A stretch of 64,000 bases of DNA, taken from NCBI GenBank assembly GCA_030696845.1, contig JAUYRJ010000069.1:1-64000 (forward strand), in the 5' to 3' direction. Position numbers and translations under genes: made by a program. The notes beneath the pieces were generated by a model. The model made no database searches. It was not told the origin of the DNA and saw only the letters and a list, made by a program, of their open reading frames with translations. The stretch comes from Polynucleobacter sp. Its GTDB lineage: Bacteria; Pseudomonadota; Gammaproteobacteria; Burkholderiales; Burkholderiaceae. Of this stretch, positions 27,323-38,646 are shown one piece after another (position 1 is the first letter of the stretch; each line of letters starts with the position of its first letter).

Positions 27323-29215
27323 TCAATTCTCCGGGTTGATTTCCGGAAAGCGCGTTGTAATGGCGGTTTTGATCCCTTCCGCGTCCAAACCGCATTTAGC
27401 CATCAAGAGACTATAGTCGCCGTGCTCAATAAATGCATCTGGCAGACCCAGCTGTAAAACAGGGGTATTTATCCCCAGTTGTGCAAGCGCCTCTAAGCAG
27501 GCGCTTCCGGCCCCACCTTGAATAGAGCCATCTTCCAAGGTAACAAAACAGTCGTGCGTTTGCGCAAGCGTTTTTAATAAATCGACATCCAAGGGTTTCA
27601 CAAAACGCATATTTACCACTGTTGCATTCAGCGCCTCGCCCACATCCAACGCGGGATACAACAAGGTGCCAAATGCCAATATGGCAAGGCGCCGGCCGGC
27701 CGGCGCGGTGGATTGGCGACGCACCTCCGCTTTCCCAAGCGGCAAGCTACGCAATTCCGGCGACGGCTTGGTTCCCACTCCCGAACCGCGTGGGTAGCGC
27801 ACAGCACTGGGATGCGGCTGACGGTAGGCTGTGGTTAATAAATCACGGCATTCGGATTCATCGGCAGGCGTCATGAGCAGCATATTCGGAATGCAGCGTA
27901 AAAATGGAATGTCATATGCGCCTGCATGCGTCGCCCCATCCGCGCCCACCAAGCCGGCACGATCCAGCGCAAAAACAACCGGTAAATCCTGAATCGCCAC
28001 ATCATGAATCAACTGGTCATACGCGCGCTGTAAGAATGTCGAATAAATTGCCACTACGGGTTTCATGCCTTCGCACGCCATACCCGCGGCAAAAGTAACT
28101 GCGTGTTGCTCAGCAATCCCCACGTCGTAATACCGATCCGGAAAACGCTTTTCAAACTCAACGAGGCCAGAACCCTCGCGCATTGCGGGCGTGATGCCAA
28201 TAAGTAAGGGATCGGCGTGCGCCATATCGCATAACCATTCACCAAATACCTGTGTAAAGGTTTGCTTTCCACTTGCGCTGGCTTTAATGCCTTCTTGTGG
28301 ATTGAATTTACCGGGTCCGTGATACAGCACCGGATCTTCTTCGGCCAGCATATAGCCCTGACCTTTGCGGGTCACCACATGCAAAAATTGGGGGCCGCCG
28401 CCCTCTATCGCCAAACGACGAACGTTTTGCAGCATCGGCAACAACGCATCGAGGTCATGTCCATCGATTGGGCCAAAATAATTAAAACCAAATTCTTGAA
28501 AAATAGTCGACGGAGAGACCATACCTTTCGCATGATCTTCTAAGCGCTTTGCAAACTCACGCAGGGGTGGTGCTATCGACAGCACGCTATCAATCCCCTT
28601 TTTTGTCGCAGAGTAGATATTGCCGCTCAGCAAACGCGCTAGGTAGCGATTGAGCGCCCCCACCGCTGGGGAAATCGACATATCGTTGTCATTCAAAATC
28701 ACGATTAAAGGCAAATCGTCATAAACACCGGCATTATTCATTGCTTCAAATGGCATGCCGGCACTCATTGCGCCATCCCCAATGATCGCAACCGCAACGC
28801 GTTGCTCACCCTTCGTTTGGGCAGCTCTAGCCATTCCCATAGCCGCTGAAATACTAGTAGATGAATGCCCCGTGCCGAAGGTGTCGTATTCACTTTCAGC
28901 GCGCCGCGGAAAACCAGACAGACCGTTAAATTGCCGTAATGTGCTCATACGCTCACGGCGACCGGTCAAAATTTTATGCGGGTAACTTTGATGGCCCACA
29001 TCCCAAACAATCCGATCGTGCGGCGTATCGAATACATAGTGCAGCGCAATCGATAATTCCACCGTACCCAAATTAGACGACAGGTGTCCGCCCGTCTTCG
29101 AAACCGAATCAATCACAAATTGACGCAACTCATCGGCGAGTGCCGGTAGCGCTTCTCGCTCAAGCTTGCGTAAATCAGCGGGATCGTTAATGGATTCGAG
29201 AGTCATGGTATTCAA
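27323..29215 (-). CDS. dxs: 1-deoxy-D-xylulose-5-phosphate synthase
   Basis: '[45 protein letters not shown]', '[18 protein letters not shown]'. Confidence 0.98.
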   Translation of the reverse strand: MNTMTLESINDPADLRKLEREALPALADELRQFVIDSVSKTGGHLSSNLGTVELSIALHYVFDTPHDRIVWDVGHQSYPHKILTGRRERMSTLRQFNGLSGFPRRAESEYDTFGTGHSSTSISAAMGMARAAQTKGEQRVAVAIIGDGAMSAGMPFEAMNNAGVYDDLPLIVILNDNDMSISPAVGALNRYLARLLSGNIYSATKKGIDSVLSIAPPLREFAKRLEDHAKGMVSPSTIFQEFGFNYFGPIDGHDLDALLPMLQNVRRLAIEGGGPQFLHVVTRKGQGYMLAEEDPVLYHGPGKFNPQEGIKASASGKQTFTQVFGEWLCDMAHADPLLIGITPAMREGSGLVEFEKRFPDRYYDVGIAEQHAVTFAAGMACEGMKPVVAIYSTFLQRAYDQLIHDVAIQDLPVVFALDRAGLVGADGATHAGAYDIPFLRCIPNMLLMTPADESECRDLLTTAYRQPHPSAVRYPRGSGVGTKPSPELRSLPLGKAEVRRQSTAPAGRRLAILAFGTLLYPALDVGEALNATVVNMRFVKPLDVDLLKTLAQTHDCFVTLEDGSIQGGAGSACLEALAQLGINTPVLQLGLPDAFIEHGDYSLLMAKCGLDAEGIKTAITTRFPEINPEN

Positions 29216-29269
29216 TTGTGTTCAGCAAAGGGCAAATACAGCGGGGTTGTGTGCTCATCGCGGCGCTCG

Positions 29270-30154
29270 TTAATTCTTGCGCTCAACGACCAATTTTGCG
29301 AGGGCTCGCAGTGCATCAGCCTCAGGGCCAAAACACGCAAGACTCGCCAAGGCCTCTGCCTGCAATTCCTTTGCTTGTTTTTGGGCATAGTCTAAACCCA
29401 TCAAGGTAACGTAAGTGGGTTTGTCATCCGCAGCATCTTTGCCTGCGGTCTTGCCTAAGGTTTGGCTATCCGCGGTCGCATCCAGAACATCATCAACCAC
29501 CTGAAAGGCAAGGCCTAAGGCAGTGGAATACTGGGTTAAATGGGTCATCTTGGCGGAGTCTAGTTGCGCTGCAATGCCGCCAAGCCGAACAGCGCAGGTC
29601 AATAAAGCGCCGGTTTTCATGGCATGCATTTGCTTTAAGACGGTCAAATCCAATTTGCGGCCCACGCTTTCTAAATCGATTGCCTGACCGCCCGCCATGC
29701 CCCGTGAGCCCGAGGCACCTGCTAACTCGCCGATCATCTGCAGGCGCATCTCTGCCGGCCCTTGAGCTTCTGCCAAGACTGCAAACGCTTTGGTTTGCAA
29801 TGCGTCGCCCACCAAGAGCGCGGTTGCTTCATCAAAGGCCTTATGGACCGTTGGCCGTCCACGGCGCAAATCATCATCATCCATGCAGGGGAGATCGTCA
29901 TGAACCAGTGAGTAGGCGTGGATCATTTCAATTGCTGCGGCAGCCGCATTCAGCATTGCTGGATCGGAGTTGCCCAATTCACCTGCCGCGAACACCAATA
30001 ACGGACGAATGCGCTTCCCGCCGCCTTGTGCCGCATAGCGCATCGCCTCATGCAAGCGCTGAGGCACAACTTGCGCCGAATCCAGCGCGCCCTCCAAAGC
30101 GTTTTCGGCGCGCCCTGAGCCCTGTTGCAGCCATGATTCAAAATGAAAAGTCAT
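29270..30154 (-). CDS. ispA: Polyprenyl (farnesyl/geranyl) diphosphate synthase
   Basis: 'LVHDDLPCMDDDDLRRGRPTVHKAF', 'GLAFQVVDDVLD'. Confidence 0.95.
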   Translation of the reverse strand: MTFHFESWLQQGSGRAENALEGALDSAQVVPQRLHEAMRYAAQGGGKRIRPLLVFAAGELGNSDPAMLNAAAAAIEMIHAYSLVHDDLPCMDDDDLRRGRPTVHKAFDEATALLVGDALQTKAFAVLAEAQGPAEMRLQMIGELAGASGSRGMAGGQAIDLESVGRKLDLTVLKQMHAMKTGALLTCAVRLGGIAAQLDSAKMTHLTQYSTALGLAFQVVDDVLDATADSQTLGKTAGKDAADDKPTYVTLMGLDYAQKQAKELQAEALASLACFGPEADALRALAKLVVERKN

Positions 30155-30159
30155 CGTAT

Positions 30160-30393
30160 TTAAGCCTCAAAAACCCGTACCTGTTGCTCAACCTGAGCCA
30201 ATACCCCCTGGCAATGCTTCAGCAAGGCTGCGCCCCGTTGATACGCAAGCAAGGTCTCTTCCAGGGAAAACGTACCGGCTTCCATATCCAAAATGAGCTT
30301 TTCTAACTCCTTAACCGCATCCTCGTAGCGCAGGGCTGGGTCGACTTGCGCCCCTTCGCTGGCGGAGGCTTTTTCGGATTTTTTTGCTGGCAT
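30160..30393 (-). CDS. xseB: Exodeoxyribonuclease VII small subunit
   Basis: 'YEDAVKELEKLILDMEAGTFSLEETLLAYQRGAALLKHCQGVLAQVEQQVRV'. Confidence 0.92.
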   Translation of the reverse strand: MPAKKSEKASASEGAQVDPALRYEDAVKELEKLILDMEAGTFSLEETLLAYQRGAALLKHCQGVLAQVEQQVRVFEA

Positions 30394-30601
30394 GAAACGC
30401 GTTTCCCCATAAAAAGGCCATCACATTGAAGCCTACCGGGATAAATCATGCCTGATTTTCCACAAAGGCTGAGGCTACATATTAAAGCGAGATACGACAA
30501 TCGATGGGTATAATCCCTTCCTTCCTTTCCAATATCGATACTTCGATGGTTGGATTGGTTGTTCCGCTTAGCTTCGGCTGACGTTTTCGGGGGTGGGGAG
30601 A

Positions 30602-31699
30602 ATGACTAATCTGGCTACCGCGCAGCAGCTTGCGCCGTCCAATCTTCAGTTGCCGGTTTCGGCATACTTCGACGTTGACTTGTATCAACGCGAAATGGAA
30701 CTGCTTTTTAAGCAGGGGCCAGGCTATGTTGGTCATGAGCTCATGGTTCCCGAGCAAGGTTCTTATCGCACCCTGAGCGCGGAAAACGAAGGTCGCCTAT
30801 TGGTTCGCAATCAACATGGCATTGAACTCCTCTCCAACGTGTGCCGCCATCGTCAAGCGCTCATGCTCAATGGCTCTGGTCAGATTGACAACATCGTTTG
30901 CCCACTGCACCGCTGGACCTACGACCTGGAAGGTCAACTATTAGGCGCGCCGCATTTTGGTGATAAGCCTTGCCTTAACCTCGGTAAATCGCCCTTACAA
31001 AATTGGCAAGGATTACTATTTGAAGGTCCGCGCGATGTGCGCAAAGACCTCGGTAATCTCGGTGTCGCGAGCGATCTGGATTTCACGGGCTACCAATTGG
31101 ATCACGTCGAAGTACATGAGTGCAATTACAACTGGAAAACCTTTATCGAGGTTTACCTAGAGGACTACCATGTCGTGCCGTTTCATCCAGGCCTTGGCAA
31201 GTTCGTTTCTTGCGAAGATCTCCGCTGGGAATTCGGCGACTGGCATAGCGTGCAAACCGTAGGCATCCATAAAAACTTATCCTCTCCTGGCTCTCCGGTT
31301 TACCGCGACTGGCACGAGGCAGTGTTACGCCACCATGGCAACACCATGCCCCGCCATGGCGCAATCTGGCTGACGTACTACCCCAATGTCATGGTGGAAT
31401 GGTACCCAGGCGTTCTATGTATTTCCACGCTCCACCCTTTGGGACCTAACAAAACCCGCAACATTGTGGAATTTTATTACCCCGAAGAAATCGCCCTGTT
31501 TGAGCGCGAGTTTGTGGAGGCTGAGCGGGCTGCTTACATGGAAACCTGCATCGAGGATGATGAAATCGCCGAGCGCATGGATGCGGGTCGCGCCGCCTTA
31601 CTGGCACGTGGCGTTAATGAGGTTGGTCCATACCAAAGCCCCATGGAAGATGGCATGCAGCACTTTCATGAATGGTATCGACGCGTCATGCAGTTTTAA
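30602..31699 (+). CDS. Rieske [2Fe-2S] aromatic-ring-hydroxylating-type oxygenase alpha subunit
   Basis: CxH-x17-CxxH 'CRHRQALMLNGSGQIDNIVCPLHRW', 'NWKTFIEVYLEDYHVVPFH'. ATG at 30602 follows GGGGAG. Confidence 0.88.
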   Translation: MTNLATAQQLAPSNLQLPVSAYFDVDLYQREMELLFKQGPGYVGHELMVPEQGSYRTLSAENEGRLLVRNQHGIELLSNVCRHRQALMLNGSGQIDNIVCPLHRWTYDLEGQLLGAPHFGDKPCLNLGKSPLQNWQGLLFEGPRDVRKDLGNLGVASDLDFTGYQLDHVEVHECNYNWKTFIEVYLEDYHVVPFHPGLGKFVSCEDLRWEFGDWHSVQTVGIHKNLSSPGSPVYRDWHEAVLRHHGNTMPRHGAIWLTYYPNVMVEWYPGVLCISTLHPLGPNKTRNIVEFYYPEEIALFEREFVEAERAAYMETCIEDDEIAERMDAGRAALLARGVNEVGPYQSPMEDGMQHFHEWYRRVMQF

Positions 31700-31793
31700 G
31701 CACGCATTCAGCAAGGATTTATTGGGTGTTTTTTTAAACCCATCGCTGTAGACTGAAGTTTTTCTTGTCCACTGCCCCACTGGAGCTTGCGCC

Positions 31794-32633
31794 ATGCATC
31801 CACTCATTACCCCGAATCAATTAGAAGAACTCATCAATACGGGTGCGGATATCTTGATCTGCGACTGCCGTTTTGATTTGGGCAACCCCCATGCTGGGCG
31901 CGATGCCTACAACACCGGCCATATTCCAGGCGCCATTTACGTCGATCTCGATCGCGATTTATCGGCTGAAAAAACCGGTCAAAATGGACGCCACCCCCTT
32001 CCAAGCCCGTCAGCATGGGCGCAAACAAAACAACGTCTTGGAATCGATTCCGGGGTGCATGTGATTGCATACGATGCGCATGGCTCGGTCTACGCCAGCC
32101 GCCTGTGGTGGATGCTCAAAGCCAGCGGCCACGACCAAGTGCAGGTGCTTGATGGTGGTCTAAACGCCTGGAATGGCTCTATTGGAACCGTGCCGCGAGA
32201 AGTGCTGCCCCTAAAAACAACCCCACCAGTACAGCCCTGGAGTGGCTTGGTCACAGTGGATGCCATCGAAGCCTGCGTAGCTGCTGGTCGGCAAGCAGCG
32301 CAATGCATCGTCGATGCGCGCGCCGAAGATCGCTATCGTGGTGAAAATGAAACTCTTGATCCAGTTGGTGGTCACATCCCAGGATCCCTTAATCGCTTCT
32401 TTAAATACAATCTGAGCTCAGGCCAATTTAAATCACCGGATGCCTTGCGCATAGAATTCATGGATTTGCTTGGTAATACCGCCGCATCAAATGTGATTCA
32501 CCAATGCGGATCCGGCGTTACCGCATGCCACAACCTATTGGCGATGGAAGTTGCCGGCTTGCCAGGCTCTTTGCTTTACGCGGGTAGCTGGAGCGAATGG
32601 TGCGCCGATCCGCGGCGTCCCATTGCTCAGTAA
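31794..32633 (+). CDS. Two-domain rhodanese-type sulfurtransferase (SseA-like)
   Basis: 'RDAYNTGHIPGAIYVDLDRDLS', active loop 'HQCGSGVTACHNLLAM'. Confidence 0.93.
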   Translation: MHPLITPNQLEELINTGADILICDCRFDLGNPHAGRDAYNTGHIPGAIYVDLDRDLSAEKTGQNGRHPLPSPSAWAQTKQRLGIDSGVHVIAYDAHGSVYASRLWWMLKASGHDQVQVLDGGLNAWNGSIGTVPREVLPLKTTPPVQPWSGLVTVDAIEACVAAGRQAAQCIVDARAEDRYRGENETLDPVGGHIPGSLNRFFKYNLSSGQFKSPDALRIEFMDLLGNTAASNVIHQCGSGVTACHNLLAMEVAGLPGSLLYAGSWSEWCADPRRPIAQ

Positions 32634-32659
32634 GCGTTTACTACCCTGGGGCGACTCTT

Positions 32660-33433
32660 TTAATGCGCCTTCGATAGCAATACGATTAAACCAATGCCGC
32701 AGGCAATCAGCACAATCTGCCGCAAAGACTCGCGCCAGTGCGGTCTGCGGTGCATTTGTGGAATTAAATCGCTGACCGCGATGTAAATAAAACCGCTCGA
32801 TGCAATCACCAATAAATACGGCATGGCGGCATTGGCACTTTCTAAGAAAAAATACCCAAGCACACCGCCTAATACGGATAAAGCGCCGCTAATTAAGTTG
32901 TAGAGCAGCGCCCGAGCGCGCGTAAAGCCCGCGTTGAGTAACACAATAAAATCACCGATTTCTTGTGGAATCTCGTGGGCGACAATCGCAATCGCGGTAA
33001 ATACGCCCACCTCAAAATCCACCATAAAGGCGGCGGCAATCAAAATACCATCGACAAAATTATGCAGGCCATCGCCAATCAAAATCATCCAGCCACTTTG
33101 ACCTGCTTCTTCCGCATCATGCCCATGGTGATGATCATGCCCGTCGCCCTCGTGATGATGGCTATGGCGTAGTAATGCGATTTTTTCTAGGAAGAAAAAT
33201 CCCAAGAGACCCGCCAGTAGAACCCCAAATAGAACATGAGGCTCACTGCCAGTCATTTCAAAGGCTTCGGGCAATGAGTGAAGCAAAGCCGTAGCCAATA
33301 AAATACCTACCGAAATACTGACCATTCTGTCCACTAGCTTCGCCAAAATACTCAGCGATAAGCTGGCGGCAATCAGAACGCTAGATACCCCTGCGGTGAG
33401 CGTAACCAGAATGATCCACTGCAGAGTGGTCAT
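32660..33433 (-). CDS. ZIP-family divalent metal transporter
   Basis: His-rich loop 'RHSHHHEGDGHDHHHGHD', TM4 'GDGLHNFVDGILIAAAF', TM5 'IVAHEIPQEIGDFIVLL'. Confidence 0.93.
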   Translation of the reverse strand: MTTLQWIILVTLTAGVSSVLIAASLSLSILAKLVDRMVSISVGILLATALLHSLPEAFEMTGSEPHVLFGVLLAGLLGFFFLEKIALLRHSHHHEGDGHDHHHGHDAEEAGQSGWMILIGDGLHNFVDGILIAAAFMVDFEVGVFTAIAIVAHEIPQEIGDFIVLLNAGFTRARALLYNLISGALSVLGGVLGYFFLESANAAMPYLLVIASSGFIYIAVSDLIPQMHRRPHWRESLRQIVLIACGIGLIVLLSKAH

Positions 33434-34290
33434 ACCACTCCATTCTGTTTAAACCAGGCAAGGCATTTTGCCCATCCATCGGCTGCAGGTCCGGCACGAT
33501 AGGTTTCACGATAGTCTGCATGGAAGGCGTGGGGCGCATCCGGATACACCTCAAATCGCGATGCTTTTGCAGCTGGGTTCGTGGCCGCTGCGGCCGCAAG
33601 GGCTTGTCGCATTTTCTCAACCGTCTCTAGTGAAATGCCCGTATCAGCAGCGCCGTACAAGCCCAGTACCGGGGCTTTAAGGTCTGCGGCAATATCCACT
33701 GGGTGCAACGGATTGCCAGGCGTTTTTTCTCCGACCAAGCGGCCATACCATGCAACACCAGCACGCACTTGCGGCATGGTGGCAGATAACCAAGTGATGC
33801 GGCCACCCCAACAAAAGCCGGTTACGCCAACCCGTTTCACATCACCACCGTTGGCACCTGCCCACGCAATTGCGGCGCGGACATCGCCCAACACTTGCGC
33901 ATCCGATGTTTTAGAAACGATATTGCTAAAAATCTCCGCAACCGTGCCATAGGTATTGGGGTCGCCAGCACGCGTAAAGAACTCGGGTGCAATAGCAAGA
34001 TAGCCCAACTTGGCAAAACGACGCGTCACGTCGGCGATGTACTCATGCACACCAAAGATTTCACTGGCCACAATCACGATGGGCAGCGGTCCCTTCGCCT
34101 TATCTGGGCGAGATACATAGGCAGGCATCTGAATATCGCCCGACGGAATCGAAATTTCGCCCGCTTTTAAGCCGGCAAAATCCGTTTTAATTGCCTGCGC
34201 CATCACGGGCTGCGATGCGGCCACAAAACCAACACCAAGACCTGTTGCAGTCGCTGCAGACGCCTTGATGAATTCCCTTCTATTTGTGCT
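33430..34290 (-). CDS. Dienelactone hydrolase family protein with Tat-type signal
   Basis: 'MSTNRREFIKASAATATGLGVGFVAA'; 'GVTGFCWGGRITW' nucleophile Cys. Likely start 34290 (ORF start 34335 overlaps polA). Confidence 0.9.
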   Translation of the reverse strand, partial: STNRREFIKASAATATGLGVGFVAASQPVMAQAIKTDFAGLKAGEISIPSGDIQMPAYVSRPDKAKGPLPIVIVASEIFGVHEYIADVTRRFAKLGYLAIAPEFFTRAGDPNTYGTVAEIFSNIVSKTSDAQVLGDVRAAIAWAGANGGDVKRVGVTGFCWGGRITWLSATMPQVRAGVAWYGRLVGEKTPGNPLHPVDIAADLKAPVLGLYGAADTGISLETVEKMRQALAAAAATNPAAKASRFEVYPDAPHAFHADYRETYRAGPAADGWAKCLAWFKQNGVV

Positions 34291-34316
34291 CATTGCAATC
34301 TCCTTTTTCAGTTTGA

Positions 34317-37151
34317 TTAATGCGCTTCTTCCCAATTATCACCGACACCGATGCTCACGACCAAAGGCACTTTCAGCGTGGCTACCGAACACATGAGGCC
34401 GGGCAAGGCTTTTTGAACGTATTCGAGCTCATCTTGCGGCACATCGAAGACCAATTCATCATGCACCTGCAGCAACATGCGCGTTTTGAGTTTTTCTGCC
34501 TCAAGCCAGTCTTGTACGGCCACCATCGCTAATTTAATCAAGTCGGCTGCAGTCCCCTGCATCGGGGCGTTAATCGCGGCGCGCTCAGCACCCTGCCGCC
34601 TAGGTCCGTTAACCCCCTTAATCTCAGGGAGCCAAAGACGCCTGCCAAAAACGGTTTCAACGTAACCCTGCTCTCGCGCCTTCAGCTTGGTTTCTTCCAT
34701 GTACTGCGCCACACTGGGATAACGCTCGAAATACGTCGCGATGTATTTTTGTGCCGCTGCACGTTCAATTCCTAAATTACCCGCTAGACCATAGGCGCTC
34801 ATACCGTAAATCAAACCAAAATTAATCACCTTGGCATAGCGACGCTGCTCTGAAGTCACCTGCTCAAGGGGTACGCCAAAAATCTCAGCCGCAGTCGCTT
34901 GATGAATATCTTTACCCGCCGCGAATGCGGTTAATAAATTTTCATCCTCGGCAATGTGCGCCATGATGCGCAGCTCGATCTGTGAATAGTCGGCCGAAAG
35001 TAATTTACAACCCTCGGCAGGAACGAAGGCTTCCCGAATACGCCGCCCCTCTTCGGTTCGGACGGGAATGTTTTGGATATTGGGCTCGCTTGAAGCCAAG
35101 CGCCCAGTCACCGCAACCGCTTGTGAAAAATTAGTATGCACTCGGCCAGTTTTGGGATTGACCATTCGCGGTAATTTTTCAATATAGGTTGACATGAGTT
35201 TAGCCAAGCCTCGGTAATCCAAAATCTTCGCTGGCAAAGGAAAATCTTCGGCCAATTTTTGCAACACCTCTTCATCGGTCGATGGCGCGCCCGATGGCGT
35301 CTTTTTAATTACCGGCAATTGCAATTGACCAAATAAGATCTCGGCGATTTGTTTGGGGGACTGAATATTGAATGGCTGCCCGGCAAGCGCATGAATTTCA
35401 CCCTCTAAAGCCAAGAGCCTTTTGCCCACCTCTTGTCCTTGCGCCGTCAATCGCGCGGAATCAATTCGAATACCATTACGCTCCATAACTCCGAGCACCC
35501 GCATTGCCGGCATTTCAATTTTTTCGTAGACATACCGCAAGCCCGAACTGCTTTCAATTTGCGGCCATAAGAAATGATGTAAACGCAAGGTAATGTCCGC
35601 GTCTTCCGCTGCATAATGGCAGGCGGTTTTCAGGTCAACCTGATCAAAGCCAATTTGATGCACCCCTTTGCCACAGACCTCTTCATAACGAATTGTCTTT
35701 ACGCCCAAGTGGCGCTCGGCAAGGCTATCCATATTGTGGGCAAGGTGCGACTCGAGTACATACGATTCCAATAAAGTATCGTGCTCTACTCCGCTCAGGG
35801 TGATGCCGTAATTGGCGAAAATATGGCTGTCGTACTTTAGGTTTTGACCTACTTTATGACGCTTAGGATCCTCTAGCCAAGGGCGCAATTGCTCCAAAAC
35901 CCAAGCGCGATCCAGTTGTGTCTCACCTGTACGATGGGCTACCGGGATGTAGCATGCCTCCCCTTCCGCCACACTCAATGAAATACCAACCAGTTCCGCC
36001 ACCAACGCATCCAGGCCAGTTGTCTCGGTATCAATACAGACCAATTCAGCGGTGGCGATTTTAGATTGCCATTTTTTGAATTCAGATTCATCCACCACGC
36101 AGGCATAGCGACGTTCAATGGCATTTTGCTCGGCAGCATCTTTAGCGGGGGAAGTGGGCGCCAGAGCAATAGGGGATGTTGGTTTGGCTGTTTGCGGCGC
36201 CACGACCTCGCTTTGATTCCCCACCAAGTCAAATGCAGGCGCCTGACTTAGTGTGGATTCGGATTCTGGGGTCGCACTCCCTTCACTCAGGCGCTTTTCA
36301 ACATCACGTAACCAAGTCTTGAAGGCGAAGCGTTCAAAGAACTCTCTGAGCAGAACTAAGTTTTCCGGTTTGGCATGCAAATCGTCTAAACCCGGAATGT
36401 GACCATTAAGATCACAATCCAGCTTTACCGTAAGCAGTTCACGAGCACGCAACAACCACGGCAGGCTAGCGCGTAGGTTATCGCCCACCACGCCTTTAAT
36501 CTCATCGGCATGTGCCATCACTGAATCCAGATCACCGTATTCGGCAAGCCATTTATTGGCGGTCTTCGGACCCGCCTTGGGTACGCCAGGAACGTTATCC
36601 ACGGTATCCCCAATAATCGTAAGGTAATCCACGATGCGCTCGGGTGGTACGCCAAATTTGGCAATAACCCCGTCAATATCCAAGCGCTCATCGGTCATTG
36701 TATTAATGAGGGTGACCGATGGGTTCACTAACTGAGCCAGGTCTTTGTCGCCGGTCGAGATAATGGTTTCCCAGCCAGCCTCAGTTGCCTGCTTGGCTAG
36801 AGTACCGATAACATCGTCCGCCTCTACCCCCGGCACAACCAATACTGGCCAGCCCAAAGCCTTTACCAGCTCATGAATCGGCTCGATTTGGGCAACCAAG
36901 TCCTCCGGCATCGAGCTGCGATTTGCCTTGTATTCGGGGTACATTTCATCCCGAAAGGTCTTGCCCTTGGCATCAAACACACAGGCCAAATGATCGGCTT
37001 GGATCTCGGACCGCGCCCGCCGCATCATATTGACCATGCCATAAACCGCCCCTGTGGGCTCCCCAGCGGCATTTCGGAGGTCTGGCATGCCATGAAAGGC
37101 CCGATATAGGTAGCTGGAACCGTCTACTAACAAGAGTCTATGTTTCGTCAT
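34317..37151 (-). CDS. polA: DNA polymerase I
   Basis: 5'-exo 'LLLVDGSSYLYRAFHGMPDL', 3'-exo 'ELVCIDTETTGLDAL', pol 'LLSADYSQIELRIMAHIAED', 'LLQVHDELVFDVP'. Start MTKHRLLL at 37151. Confidence 0.98.
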   Translation of the reverse strand: MTKHRLLLVDGSSYLYRAFHGMPDLRNAAGEPTGAVYGMVNMMRRARSEIQADHLACVFDAKGKTFRDEMYPEYKANRSSMPEDLVAQIEPIHELVKALGWPVLVVPGVEADDVIGTLAKQATEAGWETIISTGDKDLAQLVNPSVTLINTMTDERLDIDGVIAKFGVPPERIVDYLTIIGDTVDNVPGVPKAGPKTANKWLAEYGDLDSVMAHADEIKGVVGDNLRASLPWLLRARELLTVKLDCDLNGHIPGLDDLHAKPENLVLLREFFERFAFKTWLRDVEKRLSEGSATPESESTLSQAPAFDLVGNQSEVVAPQTAKPTSPIALAPTSPAKDAAEQNAIERRYACVVDESEFKKWQSKIATAELVCIDTETTGLDALVAELVGISLSVAEGEACYIPVAHRTGETQLDRAWVLEQLRPWLEDPKRHKVGQNLKYDSHIFANYGITLSGVEHDTLLESYVLESHLAHNMDSLAERHLGVKTIRYEEVCGKGVHQIGFDQVDLKTACHYAAEDADITLRLHHFLWPQIESSSGLRYVYEKIEMPAMRVLGVMERNGIRIDSARLTAQGQEVGKRLLALEGEIHALAGQPFNIQSPKQIAEILFGQLQLPVIKKTPSGAPSTDEEVLQKLAEDFPLPAKILDYRGLAKLMSTYIEKLPRMVNPKTGRVHTNFSQAVAVTGRLASSEPNIQNIPVRTEEGRRIREAFVPAEGCKLLSADYSQIELRIMAHIAEDENLLTAFAAGKDIHQATAAEIFGVPLEQVTSEQRRYAKVINFGLIYGMSAYGLAGNLGIERAAAQKYIATYFERYPSVAQYMEETKLKAREQGYVETVFGRRLWLPEIKGVNGPRRQGAERAAINAPMQGTAADLIKLAMVAVQDWLEAEKLKTRMLLQVHDELVFDVPQDELEYVQKALPGLMCSVATLKVPLVVSIGVGDNWEEAH

Positions 37152-37245
37152 ACCGCAATCGTACAATCTAGTTACCTACTTGTTGCTTTTTCCCGGTGCC
37201 CAAGCCCGAGAAGGATGCTGAGTTAACCTAAAACCAAGATCTCAT

Positions 37246-37629
37246 ATGCGCCAAACCCTGTTCCTTTTAAGCCCCTTACTCGTTTCCAGCCTCTTGACGG
37301 CAATCAGCCCTGCCATGGCGCAAAGCGGAAACTCCCAAGCCCTGAGCGCAGAAGAATTAAAGCGCATCAATAATCAGCCGATTGCCGCGCCGGTTGGCAA
37401 TCCCGGCAACTTGGGTACATCCGATAGTCGCAAGCCCACCTTTGAGTACACCGACCCTAGCGGTACCCAGGTTCGCGAATACCGCGATGCTAATGCGCCC
37501 ACCGAAGTGCAAGTAAAGGGCCCTCTCGGTACCTATGAAATGGCGCCGCCCACTTCGGTTATGCCTGGACCGACCAATAAGCCCGATGAGAACCTGATTA
37601 GCGTACCCAGCATTAGCATTCCGTTTTAA
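37246..37629 (+). CDS. Small exported protein, DUF2782-like
   Basis: Signal peptide plus 'PTFEYTDPSGTQVREYRDANAPTEVQVKGPLGTYEM'; located before thrB. Confidence 0.7.
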   Translation: MRQTLFLLSPLLVSSLLTAISPAMAQSGNSQALSAEELKRINNQPIAAPVGNPGNLGTSDSRKPTFEYTDPSGTQVREYRDANAPTEVQVKGPLGTYEMAPPTSVMPGPTNKPDENLISVPSISIPF

Positions 37630-37641
37630 GGACAACCCAGT

Positions 37642-38637
37642 ATGGCGGTATTCACACCCATTGAGCTGAGCGATATCGCCCATTGGATTTCCACGGATTT
37701 TGCGATCGGAAAAGCAAAAGCCATTCGCGGCATTCAGGGGGGCATTGAAAACTCCAATTTTTTTCTGGATACCGAGATGGGGGGCTCCCCCCAAGAATAT
37801 GTTCTCACCATTTTTGAGCGCTTGAGCGCCGCCCAATTGCCTTACTACCTCGAGTTGATGCGCCACTTAGCCAATCAAGGCATTCCCGTTCCTAAGCCGA
37901 TTGCAAATCATGCGGGAACGATTTTGTTTGATCTCAAATCAAAGCCTGCTGCCATCGTCAGCAAATTGCCTGGCGTATCGCGCATGGAGCCCAATTCACA
38001 GCAATGCGCTATGGTCGGCAGCATGCTCGCCAAAATGCATTTGGCAGGGTCTAGCTTTGCTGGAGACCAGCCCAATTTGCGAAGCTTACCGTGGTGGCGC
38101 GAGACCGCCCCCAAGATCTTGCCGCACTTATCGGCTGAGCAAAGTGCGCTCTTAAACGATGAGTTGCATTTCCAAGAGGTCTTTTTTGCCTCCACGCAAT
38201 ACCAAAACCTCCCAGCAGGCGCAAGCCATTGCGATCTGTTCCGCGATAACGTCCTGTTTGAAGGAGAGGGTTCGCAAGAGCGGCTTGGCGGTTTCTTTGA
38301 TTTCTATTTTGCCGGCACCGATAAGTGGCTGTTTGATCTTGCTGTGACCATCAATGATTGGTGCTTGGCCAAAGACGGTGGGCTTGATGCCGATCGAACG
38401 CAAGCGCTTGTTACGGCATATCAATCTGTTAGACCATTAACCGCCGATGAGCTCCAAGGGGGTTCGGCCATGCTGCGCGCCGCGGCTCTGCGATTTTGGA
38501 TCTCCCGCTTATGGGACTTTTATCTACCCCGCGATGCGCAAATGCTAACACCCCACGATCCCAAGCACTTTGAGCGCATCCTGCTCCATCGGCGCAAGCC
38601 CGCGACCACTTCCGTATTTTTTGGATCACATCCATAA
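37642..38637 (+). CDS. thrB: Homoserine kinase (ThrB type II)
   Basis: '[16 protein letters not shown]', '[14 protein letters not shown]'. Confidence 0.93.
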   Translation: MAVFTPIELSDIAHWISTDFAIGKAKAIRGIQGGIENSNFFLDTEMGGSPQEYVLTIFERLSAAQLPYYLELMRHLANQGIPVPKPIANHAGTILFDLKSKPAAIVSKLPGVSRMEPNSQQCAMVGSMLAKMHLAGSSFAGDQPNLRSLPWWRETAPKILPHLSAEQSALLNDELHFQEVFFASTQYQNLPAGASHCDLFRDNVLFEGEGSQERLGGFFDFYFAGTDKWLFDLAVTINDWCLAKDGGLDADRTQALVTAYQSVRPLTADELQGGSAMLRAAALRFWISRLWDFYLPRDAQMLTPHDPKHFERILLHRRKPATTSVFFGSHP

Positions 38638-38646
38638 AGAATTCCT

